A stretch of DNA of 64,000 bases from Bin55 sp965116055 (GTDB lineage Bacteria; Pseudomonadota; Gammaproteobacteria; Pseudomonadales; Azotimanducaceae). The notes beneath the pieces were generated by a model. The model did not search any database, was not told where the DNA came from, and saw only the letters and a program-made list of their open reading frames with translations. Within the stretch, counting starts at the first letter, position 1. Every line of letters starts with the position of its first letter. Shown piece after piece: positions 56,261 to 64,000 of the stretch. The stretch is taken from positions 2,046,001-2,110,000 of the forward strand of contig OZ220466.1 in assembly GCA_965116055.1 (NCBI GenBank). The letters run 5' to 3'. The translations under genes and the position numbers were made by a program.

Positions 56261-57265
56261 CTACACTCGATAAACACGCGCAGCGGTGCCATAGAACATC
56301 GCATCTTTTTCTTCCTCGGTGAAATCTACAACTATCTTCTTCAAGCCATTCCACAGCACTTGGTAAGAAATTGAGAGTTTATCGACAGGAAAGTTGCTTT
56401 CGAACATGCAGCGATCAGGTCCGAAACACTCGATCGTGTGAAGGTAGTAGCGTTTTTGTGCTTTGACGAATTCATCCGATGTAGGCGGGCGAGCGTTCTT
56501 ATCCCACCCGAAGCCATTGTCCGGCATCGCGAGACCGCCTAATTTGGCTACCACATTAGGGCATTTGGCGATCATTGCTATGTCGCCTTGCCATTGCTCA
56601 AAAATCTCTTCCTGCTTTCCAGCGTACGCACCCACCCCTAATGGCGTACCGAAATGATCCAGGATCATCGTAGTTTCCGGAACTGCTTGAGCGAGTTCAA
56701 GATATTCACGATTTTGATGAAAAAAGTGCCATGTATCGTAGGTATAGCCCATTGAGCCCAGCGTGCGGACACCTTCTTGGAAATCAGTACGGGTATATGG
56801 ACAGGGTCGCCCACGACCCGCATTTGTAAGCGTGCCAGTTGTGTCGTACGGGCCTGCATGGCGAATGCCGCGAAATCGCCCTTCTCCCGCTACATCATGG
56901 GCCTCCAATACTTCTGAGACGGACTTGCCCAATGTCATATCGGCATAGCTGATAATAGCGGCAATCGTGGCTTTCTCCGGATCGGCTTCGCTCGCCTTAG
57001 CAACAGAGGCGACATATTCCGTCTCGCCGACCGGCCGTAGATGCATGGGACCATCTTTACGGTAATTCGAATGACAATCGATAAATACCGTCTTCTCAAC
57101 GTTATGTCCAGAACTTGTGTCTCGCCACAAGTCTTCCAGCTCGTATGTACCCCAAAACGAAGGCGTCGACCAAAGATGATGGTGAGGATCAATGATGCGA
57201 CGATTGGGCTCGACGATGTCTTCTTTGACTAGCGATCGCCATTCGTCGGTACTGGGTTGAGGCAT
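56261..57265 (-). CDS. Amidohydrolase family (COG3618-like) metal-dependent hydrolase
   Basis: A 334-residue TIM-barrel hydrolase of the amidohydrolase-2 superfamily. RIIDPHHHLWSTPSFWG near residue 20 carries the HxH motif, ILDHFGTPLGVGAY around 205 a further His, and MFESNFPVDKLS around 290 the conserved SNFPVD with the catalytic Asp. Relatives are lactonases and 2-pyrone-4,6-dicarboxylate hydrolase-like enzymes. AGGAAG precedes the ATG. It is the first gene of the Yej-type operon. Confidence 0.91.
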   Translation of the reverse strand: MPQPSTDEWRSLVKEDIVEPNRRIIDPHHHLWSTPSFWGTYELEDLWRDTSSGHNVEKTVFIDCHSNYRKDGPMHLRPVGETEYVASVAKASEADPEKATIAAIISYADMTLGKSVSEVLEAHDVAGEGRFRGIRHAGPYDTTGTLTNAGRGRPCPYTRTDFQEGVRTLGSMGYTYDTWHFFHQNREYLELAQAVPETTMILDHFGTPLGVGAYAGKQEEIFEQWQGDIAMIAKCPNVVAKLGGLAMPDNGFGWDKNARPPTSDEFVKAQKRYYLHTIECFGPDRCMFESNFPVDKLSISYQVLWNGLKKIVVDFTEEEKDAMFYGTAARVYRV

Positions 57266-57582
57266 GAAGTCTTCCTAAGCATTGAACATCAACAATACGC
57301 CTACAGTCGCATGGTCATCATGCAAGAGTTAACTCGCTAGATGCTAAACGACATTAGCACAGTTCTGCGATTATTCCTATTGACATTTCGCAAATTGACG
57401 TAGAACATGGAGCCATGACTCATAGTCGCATGTATACTCGCTCGACCATATCTACTAATCCCGTCAAATCAAGATAGCTGATGGATTTTTTGGCTTTACG
57501 CGAACCTTTAACGAGCCATAAAGTCTCGCGATGATGCCAAGCTTTTTTACTGCGTCTCGTTAACAATCAACAAGACCGCCGA
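57266..57582. other. Gene-free spacer with repeat copy B
   Basis: Lies upstream of the amidohydrolase gene and downstream of the PhyH gene, both leftward. It contains the second copy of the dispersed 24-bp repeat (57466-57489); nothing else is recognised. Confidence 0.45.
57466..57489 (+). repeat. Dispersed 24-bp repeat, copy B
   Basis: Begins AAATCAAGATAGCTGA and ends TGGATTTT; differs from 17973-17996 at one position. Confidence 0.7.
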
Positions 57583-58545
57583 TCAGGCTTTTATAAGTGG
57601 CATCCCGTGAGAACCTGGGCGCATGACATCGTAATCGTCCTTCAGCGCGGCCTTAGGGCTCATGCAATCCGCGAAATAATTCAATGCGTTGCCGCCTTGC
57701 GTATATCCAATCAAGCGCCTCATATCATCCGATAAGGTCTTCGCAATATTCGGCGGGCAGGACAAAAACTGGTTTTCCTCCTGCGCTAGAAATGAAAGGC
57801 TGTAATCGACATTCATGCCGACCCGTCGCGCGTCCGTCGTATTCGCTCCTGCCCCATGGACGGTCCAACCCGTCCAGATTAATACACTGCCGCGGCGCAT
57901 CGTGGCCTGAACGGATGTTTGGTTCACATCACCAAGCCATGTTGTCGTGCCTCGTTCTTTTTCACCGTTTTGAACATCAGGCCAGCGATGGCTACCAATG
58001 ATCACATGGGTAGCGCCGTTTTCCGCGGTAAAGTCGGTCAATGCCCACATGGTTTCAATTTGAGGGTCGAGCCGATCGCCTGCCATATCGTGTACCCATA
58101 AACCGTTACCCCGATGGACGCCTTGTTTAGGCTGGCCAGGACCTACATCAATGATCTGAGTCAGGCCTACGCGCCAAGGATAACGTCCGTGACCGCGAGG
58201 CGATTGGGTTATCCTGACTTGATTCTCATCTCTGATTTGACGCCCTAGCAATTGCTCGCAGATATGCAGTACTACAGGATGAGAAATCGCCCGATGCGAA
58301 GCAGGCGAGCGCGCAACCAACGCGCCTACTCTGCGAGAATGAGAGAGACCGTGCAATCCATGGGGTGTCGTATCAATATACGGTTGCATTTCGGTAACGA
58401 TCTTCGCAACCTCAGTCGCGGAAAGCGCGTTTTCCACGATAACGGCACCATCCGTACAAATCGCATCAACCGCTTTTGCATTGAACGCGGAGAAATTAGC
58501 CGACGATGATCCGCTCCGATAATCAAGCCTTTGTAAAGAACTCAT
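57583..58545 (-). CDS. PhyH-family protein with HxG in place of the iron-binding HxD
   Basis: A 320-residue protein of the bacterial PhyH subgroup with WALTDFTAENGATHV, a distal His in IWTGWTVHGAGAN (His230), RRVGMNVDYSL with the 2-oxoglutarate-binding Arg (about 241), and EENQFLSCPPNIAKTL. The first part of the metal triad is QGVHRGNGLW: His144, Arg145, Gly146. The carboxylate ligand expected at 146 is Gly. Its relative at 34059 has HQD there, and the other two PhyH proteins here also keep the Asp. Known Fe(II)/2OG halogenases replace this residue with Ala or Gly, leaving room for a halide. It may be a halogenase, or an inactive homologue; nothing else in the sequence decides. ATG start. Confidence 0.87.
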   Translation of the reverse strand: MSSLQRLDYRSGSSSANFSAFNAKAVDAICTDGAVIVENALSATEVAKIVTEMQPYIDTTPHGLHGLSHSRRVGALVARSPASHRAISHPVVLHICEQLLGRQIRDENQVRITQSPRGHGRYPWRVGLTQIIDVGPGQPKQGVHRGNGLWVHDMAGDRLDPQIETMWALTDFTAENGATHVIIGSHRWPDVQNGEKERGTTTWLGDVNQTSVQATMRRGSVLIWTGWTVHGAGANTTDARRVGMNVDYSLSFLAQEENQFLSCPPNIAKTLSDDMRRLIGYTQGGNALNYFADCMSPKAALKDDYDVMRPGSHGMPLIKA

Positions 58546-58914
58546 CGGTTCAAGGTCATAAACATATCAGCGCCCATAAAAAGCAAGTACCGCATGGTAG
58601 TTTAAGGAACCTCTCCAAATTCGATAAAGAAGTTGATTGGCCAAACTTGCTGAGTGATGCCCGGAAGGTGCAAGTCCATGGCGCACCATTCAGACATCTG
58701 CGGGCGCCTGACGGACATGTGCGGCTGACGGCATGAGATACACCACCCATAGGCGTTGCTTGATATGCCGTAGCTATCCAAACAGTTCCCGAAATACCTG
58801 GTGCACTGTATTGACCAGCCCCCATCAACTCGAATCACTTGTCGTTCTACAATCATCGACCTGATTTCCATGTTGCCATGAAAAGCGCACTAAGCGACGA
58901 GGTTAACAGCCAAT
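58546..58914. other. Divergent spacer between two PhyH genes
   Basis: Should carry promoters for both PhyH genes. No gene is supported; a frame on the minus strand around 58556-58828 has no recognisable features. GAGG about 12 bases before the ATG at 58915 may serve that gene. Confidence 0.45.
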
Positions 58915-60123
58915 ATGAAAGATAGCGAATCGCTATTAGTTTGGGGTGAGACAGATGTCGGCTGGGACGTCAACACGCCGATCAACGAAACAGTAGACGA
59001 CAAGGGGCACATACCGGATACTGAGCGAGGTTTCGGTATGGCCGATCCCTATGCGCCGCGTGCTCGTATCTACGACGATCCAAGCGTAGATGCTTTGCGT
59101 GAAAAACTGCGTAAGCACAACGGCTATCACCAGCTAGAAATCTGTGATCCCAGTGAGATTGATCGCGCGGCAACGATTTTTTGGCGTGATGGTTTCGTCG
59201 TGGTCCGCGATCTTTTAAATGAAGAACGCCTCGCCAAATTTCGCGAAGGAAGTAGCCGCGTATTACGTGAAATATTGCGCCCAGACGGACCAGACGGTCG
59301 CAAATACATTACTGAGTCCAATCGGCTGCCCCATCGCTATAGCTACGGCACCACTTCGTCCTCTCGACAGCTGCTTCACGACGACGCTTGGGCATCCATG
59401 GTCGATTTAGAAACGACAACGCCATTACTGAAAAAACTTTTTGGCGAACCAGATTACGTCGTGGTCGGCGCGGGCGGTGACCTATGCTTACCGGGCGCCG
59501 TAGAGTATCAGCACTTGCACTCGGATGTTTACGAAACCTTTACGTTAAACGAACGCCGTATTGCACAAGCAGAAGCGATGGGCATTGAAATTCGACGCAA
59601 TGATGAAACCGGCGAAATCGACGACCGCACCAAGCGACTCATTTGCGACCGAACGCCAGCCATCATAACTATTAACTTCACCATGAGCGATCTGACTTGG
59701 GAAAACGGTCCGATCCGCCAAATTCCGGGTACTCATATGGCCGCGCGAAACCCACCCCGCCCCACCGAAGAGCCCGAGTGGATGCGAATGTGCACATTGG
59801 TCGGCGCCAAAGCGGGCGCTGGCGTCTTCCGAGATAACCGAGCCTGGCACGGCGCCACACCCAATCTAAGTCGCGAAATCAGATCACTGCCAAATGTCGA
59901 ATACGGCGCCCCATGGATAGCAGATCCAAGTAAAAACAGAACCATGCCGTACAAGATATGGGAGACGCTGACCGACCATGGAAAACACATTTGCCGTTTC
60001 GTTCACGACGAACCAGGCGTGTGGCCTGCAGGCGCAGGTCTTAATCACAGTCTTAGCAGCGTGCGCAAAAAAGCGAAAGAAACATTGAAAGAGCCACCTG
60101 CTTTCTATCGGCATCTTGTCTAA
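58915..60123 (+). CDS. Phytanoyl-CoA dioxygenase family protein, long form
   Basis: A 402-residue Fe(II)/2-oxoglutarate oxygenase. The core has FWRDGFVVVRDLLNEERL (about 90), the HSD metal motif in YQHLHSDVYETF (about 203), the distal His in NRAWHGATPN (about 310) and SREIRSLPNVEY after it. The long acidic N-terminus (DVGWDVNTPINETVDD) and the C-terminal helical extension are unusual for short PhyH proteins. It is divergent from the HxG PhyH gene and 252 bp upstream of the Pot-type transporter on the same strand, so it may modify what that transporter imports (inference). Confidence 0.9.
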   Translation: MKDSESLLVWGETDVGWDVNTPINETVDDKGHIPDTERGFGMADPYAPRARIYDDPSVDALREKLRKHNGYHQLEICDPSEIDRAATIFWRDGFVVVRDLLNEERLAKFREGSSRVLREILRPDGPDGRKYITESNRLPHRYSYGTTSSSRQLLHDDAWASMVDLETTTPLLKKLFGEPDYVVVGAGGDLCLPGAVEYQHLHSDVYETFTLNERRIAQAEAMGIEIRRNDETGEIDDRTKRLICDRTPAIITINFTMSDLTWENGPIRQIPGTHMAARNPPRPTEEPEWMRMCTLVGAKAGAGVFRDNRAWHGATPNLSREIRSLPNVEYGAPWIADPSKNRTMPYKIWETLTDHGKHICRFVHDEPGVWPAGAGLNHSLSSVRKKAKETLKEPPAFYRHLV

Positions 60124-60374
60124 TTGATGTCAAATCCGCCAACTTTGATGTCATAAAGTAGGACGCGATATTGACGTGCTGCCGAAAACATATAAAAGGA
60201 ACATCAACCAAGCTTTTCTAACCGATTTCAAAACTACCTTAGATACGGGAACACTCATAGGCCCTTGCTGCTCGCAAACTGGAGACCATCAAGAAAGCTT
60301 CGCACCGTTCATGACGACAAGCCAACTGACTTTCAGCGGCCATTAACCTTGAAACGCGATTTGGATTACCCGAT

Positions 60375-61460
60375 GTGACAGAGCCGCACATCCAGTTCAA
60401 GCATGTCTCGAAGTCATTCGACGGTCATCACCGTGTCGTCAATGACATCAACCTCGACGTACCGCGGGGCGAATTCCTCACTCTACTGGGTCCCTCCGGA
60501 TCCGGCAAGACAACATGCTTAATGATGTTGGCGGGATTCGAGTCACCTTCGCAAGGTGAAATCCTTGTCGACGGCCACTCTGTACAGGATGTGCCTGCTC
60601 ACAAACGCGACTTCGGGATCGTTTTTCAGAGCTACGCACTGTTTCCCCATATGTCCGTAGCGAAAAATCTCGCGTTTCCACTTGAAGTACGTGGAATCGA
60701 ACGAACGAGGCGACAGGAATTGGTCGACCGGGTGTTAAACCTCGTGCAACTTGAAGGTTTCGGCGCGCGGCGTCCCAATCAACTATCAGGCGGTCAACAG
60801 CAACGCGTGGCGATCGCCCGGGCGTTGGTCTACGAACCGGAGCTGGTATTGATGGATGAGCCGCTCGGTGCACTGGATCGACAACTTCGCGAAGAAATGC
60901 AGTATGAAATTCGGCAGATTCAGGAGAAAGTCGGGGTCACCATGATCTATGTGACGCACGATCAAGGCGAAGCCATGGTGATGTCCGACCGAATCGCCGT
61001 TTTCAATAGTGGCCAAATCAAGCAACTCGCCGCACCGATCACGTTGTACGAAGAACCCGAAGAGCCTTTCGTTGCAGGCTTTATCGGGGAAAACAATCGC
61101 ATGCTTGGGACGATAACCGAAGTCGGCGATGCCCTTTGTACTGTTGACGTTGCGGGTAACCTAATCAGAGCCGCACAGGTTAAGAAAGATGTCGCACCTG
61201 GCGACAAGGTCGTCGTGGTTGTACGACCCGAACGGGTAACGCTCCGTCCAAGTGCGGTTGAATTCAGCAACGTGCATAAAGCGCGTGTGCTTGATATTAC
61301 CTTTGTCGGCGATCATCTCAGGGTAAAGCTCGAAACTTGTGGCACTGCAAACTTCACTGCCAAAATTCCAAACATTGCTGGTCACGGGAGCGTCCTGAAG
61401 GGCGATACGATTGAGATCGGCTGGGCAACGCTCGACTGTCGCGCATTGCCTACCAATTAA
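60375..61460 (+). CDS. PotA-like ABC transporter ATP-binding protein
   Basis: A 361-residue ATPase of the spermidine/putrescine/iron (CUT1/Pot) class. Walker A GPSGSGKTTC at about 39, Q-loop VFQSYALFPHM, signature LSGGQQQRVAIA at about 137, Walker B LVLMDEPLGALD and switch His in VTHDQGEA at about 195 are all present. The C-terminal TOBE domain starts around 280. GTG start (60375); an ATG two bases upstream is in another frame. It is the first gene of a four-gene transporter operon. Confidence 0.95.
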   Translation: MTEPHIQFKHVSKSFDGHHRVVNDINLDVPRGEFLTLLGPSGSGKTTCLMMLAGFESPSQGEILVDGHSVQDVPAHKRDFGIVFQSYALFPHMSVAKNLAFPLEVRGIERTRRQELVDRVLNLVQLEGFGARRPNQLSGGQQQRVAIARALVYEPELVLMDEPLGALDRQLREEMQYEIRQIQEKVGVTMIYVTHDQGEAMVMSDRIAVFNSGQIKQLAAPITLYEEPEEPFVAGFIGENNRMLGTITEVGDALCTVDVAGNLIRAAQVKKDVAPGDKVVVVVRPERVTLRPSAVEFSNVHKARVLDITFVGDHLRVKLETCGTANFTAKIPNIAGHGSVLKGDTIEIGWATLDCRALPTN

Positions 61461-61480
61461 TTTCAGACAGGGTAAAACAC

Positions 61481-62563
61481 GTGCAAACAAACTTACGAAT
61501 CGTGCTGTGTATAAGCGTTGCGTTGTTTCTTCATAGCGCAAACGCCGAAGAATCGTTGACCGTCGTGAGCTTCGGCGGCTCGTATGCAAAAGCGTGCGTC
61601 GAAGGCTATCACAAAGCATTCGAAGCGGAAACCGGCATCAAAATTAACCTTGAAGACTACAACGGCGAGTTATCGCAATTGCGCGCTCAAGTCGAAGCCG
61701 GCTCGGTCACTTGGGACGTAGTCGATGCCGAAGGTCCCCAAGTCGCCATCGCTTGCGATGAAGGGTTAATCGAAACGATCGAAGGACTGAATTTGCCACC
61801 AAGCCCTGATGGCGTACCCGCTGAGGATGACTTCGCCCCAGGCACATTGACCGAATGCGGGGTCGGTATGGTCTACTACGCCACCATGGTGGCATACAAC
61901 CCCCATGCCTTTGATGGACCAGAACCAACTAAAGTTGAAGACTTCTTTGACCTTGAAAACTTTCCGGGAAGACGGGGCGTACACCGGAGTCCCCAAGCCG
62001 TTTTTGAAATCGCATTGATGGGAACCGGCGTACCGCCGGAGGATGTGTATGAACTTCTTGATACCGAAGAGGGATTAACGCGGGCGTTAAACGCACTCGA
62101 ACGAATTAAAGATCAAATCGTATGGTGGGAGGCAGGCGCCCAACCGCCTCAAATGCTCGCCGACCGTGAGGTCAGTATGACCATCGCATGGAACGGCAGA
62201 ATCTTTAATGCGCAAATGCTTGAAAACCAACCGTTCAAAATCATCTGGGATGGACGCATAGTCGATTCTGGCGGTATGGTCATCGTCGCCGAAGCACCGA
62301 ATCTCGCTAACGCTAGAAAGTTCGTTGAGTTTGCCGCACGAGCCGAGTCGCAAGCTGGCATTGCCTCGCATATCGCTTACGCGCCGGTTCGAAAGTCCGG
62401 CTTTGCGCTCGTCGCCAATCACGCCATTACTGGAAAGCCCATGAAGCCGCACCTACCTACAAACCCGAATCTCGGCGGCAAGCAATTAACGCTTGACACC
62501 GAATTCTGGATTGACCGGCGCGACGAATACATGGAGCGATTGACCGCCTGGCTTAATCAGTAG
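61481..62563 (+). CDS. PotD-like periplasmic substrate-binding protein
   Basis: A 360-residue binding protein with a signal peptide (RIVLCISVALFLHSANA). SLTVVSFGGSYAKACVEGYHKAFE, cited by ends, then TWDVVDAEGPQVAIACDEGLIE and CGVGMVYYATMVAYNP match the polyamine/spermidine-type family (SBP_bac_8). Mature ligand-pocket aromatic and acidic residues cannot be assigned by eye, so a polyamine is only the default guess; some relatives bind opines or amino-acid derivatives. GTG start, 20 bp after the ATPase stop. Confidence 0.92.
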   Translation: MQTNLRIVLCISVALFLHSANAEESLTVVSFGGSYAKACVEGYHKAFEAETGIKINLEDYNGELSQLRAQVEAGSVTWDVVDAEGPQVAIACDEGLIETIEGLNLPPSPDGVPAEDDFAPGTLTECGVGMVYYATMVAYNPHAFDGPEPTKVEDFFDLENFPGRRGVHRSPQAVFEIALMGTGVPPEDVYELLDTEEGLTRALNALERIKDQIVWWEAGAQPPQMLADREVSMTIAWNGRIFNAQMLENQPFKIIWDGRIVDSGGMVIVAEAPNLANARKFVEFAARAESQAGIASHIAYAPVRKSGFALVANHAITGKPMKPHLPTNPNLGGKQLTLDTEFWIDRRDEYMERLTAWLNQ

Positions 62564-62581
62564 CGACACTGATTCGCTCAT

Positions 62582-63760
62582 ATGGCGAAGCTAAACGCCA
62601 GCTGGCTTGCACTGCCGCTGATCGGATTTGTCATCGTCACCTTGCTGGTGCCGATTTTTTCTCTCATCAGACTCAGCGTCTACGATAGTACCGTTGCAGA
62701 CACCTTACCACGAACCGCGGCAGCGCTGCAGGTTTGGGAAGGTAACGAGTTACCAGATATCGAGGTCTATCAGATTCTTGGTGAAGAACTCATAGATGCT
62801 CGTACATCTCGAGACATCGGCAAAGTCGCGTCCAGAATCAATCGCATCGCAAGTGGCACGCGATCCACTATTGTCAAAACGCCGCGCCGATTGGCACGTC
62901 AAAGTGCACCTGACGCCCGCGCAGCATTCATTGCCATTGATAAGAAATGGGGCGAGTTGGCCATCTGGCATGCGTTAAAGCAAGCCACCGATTCGCTTTC
63001 GAGTCGTCATTTTCTGCGCGCCATTGACTATCGCCTACTTGGTGATGGCACAATCGAACGCATGCCCGAGGCGCAACGCGTCTATGTAACGCTCTTCATG
63101 CGAACGCTCGGTGTCAGCGCGTCAGTTACCTTACTTTGCTTCTTGATCGGCTATCCGATTGCGTACGCGATCGCGCATGCCCCGCCGGGTTGGGCGCGGG
63201 TCTTTCTCGTGATGGTGCTGATACCCTTCTGGACGTCGTTACTCGTAAGAACGACATCGTGGATTGTGATCCTGCAGCAACAAGGGGTTCTAAACGAATT
63301 GTTCGTGTTTCTTGGCATCGTTGCGGCAGACGATCGGCTGACGATGGTTCACAACATGACCGGCACATTGATCGCCATGACGCAAGTCTTACTCCCGTTC
63401 ATGATCTTACCGTTGTACTCAAGCATGATGAATATTCCAAAAGATCTGACTAAAGCGGCACATTCGTTAGGCGCCAATCCGTTTCAAGCCTTCATGCGTG
63501 TGTACTTTCCCAACTCTCTACCTGGGGTAGCCGCTGGGGGACTTTTAGTGTTCATTCTCTCTATCGGATACTACATAACTCCTGCGTTGGTCGGTGGTTC
63601 TAAAGGGCAACTCATATCGAACCTCATCGCTTACCATCTGCAAACTTCGTTGAACTGGAGTCTCGCCGCAGCATTGTCCTTGATTCTTCTAGGCGGCGTG
63701 CTGGTACTCTACTTCGTATACGATCGCTTGATCGGTATCGATAAGTTGAAACTCGGTTGA
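62582..63760 (+). CDS. PotB-like ABC transporter permease with extended periplasmic loop
   Basis: A 392-residue permease. After the first membrane helix (LPLIGFVIVTLLVPIFSLIRL region) there is a loop of about 150 residues before the second helix (VSASVTLLCFLIGYPIAYAI region near 180), typical of the long PotB subgroup. The EAA motif AAHSLGANPFQAFMRVYFP is at about 292. It lies 18 bp after the binding-protein stop, and its TGA overlaps the TTG start of the next permease. Confidence 0.92.
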   Translation: MAKLNASWLALPLIGFVIVTLLVPIFSLIRLSVYDSTVADTLPRTAAALQVWEGNELPDIEVYQILGEELIDARTSRDIGKVASRINRIASGTRSTIVKTPRRLARQSAPDARAAFIAIDKKWGELAIWHALKQATDSLSSRHFLRAIDYRLLGDGTIERMPEAQRVYVTLFMRTLGVSASVTLLCFLIGYPIAYAIAHAPPGWARVFLVMVLIPFWTSLLVRTTSWIVILQQQGVLNELFVFLGIVAADDRLTMVHNMTGTLIAMTQVLLPFMILPLYSSMMNIPKDLTKAAHSLGANPFQAFMRVYFPNSLPGVAAGGLLVFILSIGYYITPALVGGSKGQLISNLIAYHLQTSLNWSLAAALSLILLGGVLVLYFVYDRLIGIDKLKLG

Positions 63761-64000
63761 ACACCCTGCCCTGGCGGATCGTCAAAGGCGCCGTCGGCCT
63801 ATTCACGGCGTGCGGTTTCCTGTTCTTGATCGGGCCGCTCTTCGTTATCGTACCGCTTAGCTTCAACGCTGAGCCGTATTTCACATTTAGCTCTGACATG
63901 CTGATGCTTGATCCAGATGCCTATTCCCTGCGTTGGTACGAGACCCTATTCAATGATGAAGAGTGGCATCGTGCGTTATTCAATAGTTTCTACATCGGCA
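63757..64000 (+). CDS. PotC-like ABC transporter permease, partial (runs off the window)
   Basis: The first 81 codons of the second permease: TTG start overlapping the preceding TGA (TTGA), one membrane helix (LFTACGFLFLIGPLFVIVPL region), then a periplasmic segment ending in SLRWYETLFND and ALFNSFYIG, typical of PotC-type permeases before the second helix. The 3' end is outside the window. Confidence 0.88.
   Translation, partial: MNTLPWRIVKGAVGLFTACGFLFLIGPLFVIVPLSFNAEPYFTFSSDMLMLDPDAYSLRWYETLFNDEEWHRALFNSFYIG

Noticed and set aside
58556..58828. Cysteine-rich frame and GC-rich stem-like sequence between the divergent PhyH genes, considered as a group II intron fragment
   Set aside because: No domain V/VI hallmark or reverse transcriptase remnant could be identified, and the frame has no family features.

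Overview
The window looks like chromosome from a Gram-negative, moderate-G+C proteobacterium, most plausibly a marine or host-associated gammaproteobacterium. Support comes from an LpxL/HtrB-type lipid A acyltransferase, a DUF5916 outer-membrane-barrel protein, Yej-type and Pot-type periplasmic ABC transporters, and secreted proteins with ordinary Sec signal peptides. TTG and GTG starts are frequent. The gene content is rich in accessory catabolism: four phytanoyl-CoA-dioxygenase (PhyH) proteins, three luciferase-like (LLM) oxidoreductases, two metallo-beta-lactamase-fold hydrolases, a CoA transferase and an acyl-CoA synthetase. The lineage assignment is inference.

Region by region. 0.5-6.3 kb: an alpha/beta hydrolase, a DUF1761 membrane protein, then a tightly packed PhyH / GT2 / DUF2064 transferase / M19 dipeptidase operon in which the two transferases lie in one frame split by a single stop. 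6.5-15.3 kb: a large secreted HExxH protein, an HDAC-family deacetylase, tRNA-Arg(CCU), a quinone reductase, a DUF5916 protein and an AlkA-like glycosylase. 15.7-17.4 kb: an IS5-type element with clear inverted repeats and a 6-bp target duplication inside a small membrane/coiled-coil gene; removing it restores the frame. 18.1-27.5 kb: tyrosine/homogentisate genes (hppD-hmgA), a GOLPH3-like protein, MBL hydrolases, acyl-CoA dehydrogenase, a 2-keto-4-pentenoate hydratase-like protein and a fatty acyl-CoA synthetase. 27.5-36.7 kb: lipid A acyltransferase, aldose epimerase, adenine/adenosine deaminase, VOC protein, two LLM oxidoreductases, a histidine phosphatase, a PhyH protein and formate-THF ligase.

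37.7-44.4 kb is the most anonymous part: a secreted HELGH protein followed tail-to-tail by three tandem paralogues of an uncharacterised secreted family (two intact, one truncated), each preceded by the same promoter-like block, then a DUF29 gene. 44.7-51.0 kb: a PlsC acyltransferase/DUF1295 pair, a secreted beta-lactamase-fold hydrolase, an LLM oxidoreductase and an Eis-like acetyltransferase.

51.0-64.0 kb: a translationally coupled operon of amidohydrolase, YejA, YejB, YejE and CoA transferase that has no ATPase gene; then two divergent PhyH genes and a Pot-type ABC transporter (ATPase, binding protein, permease, second permease running off the window). One divergent PhyH protein (57583-58545) has HxG in place of the iron-binding HxD, the substitution that marks known Fe(II)/2OG halogenases. 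I rate it the most interesting single observation, together with the tandem paralogue array and the IS-split gene.
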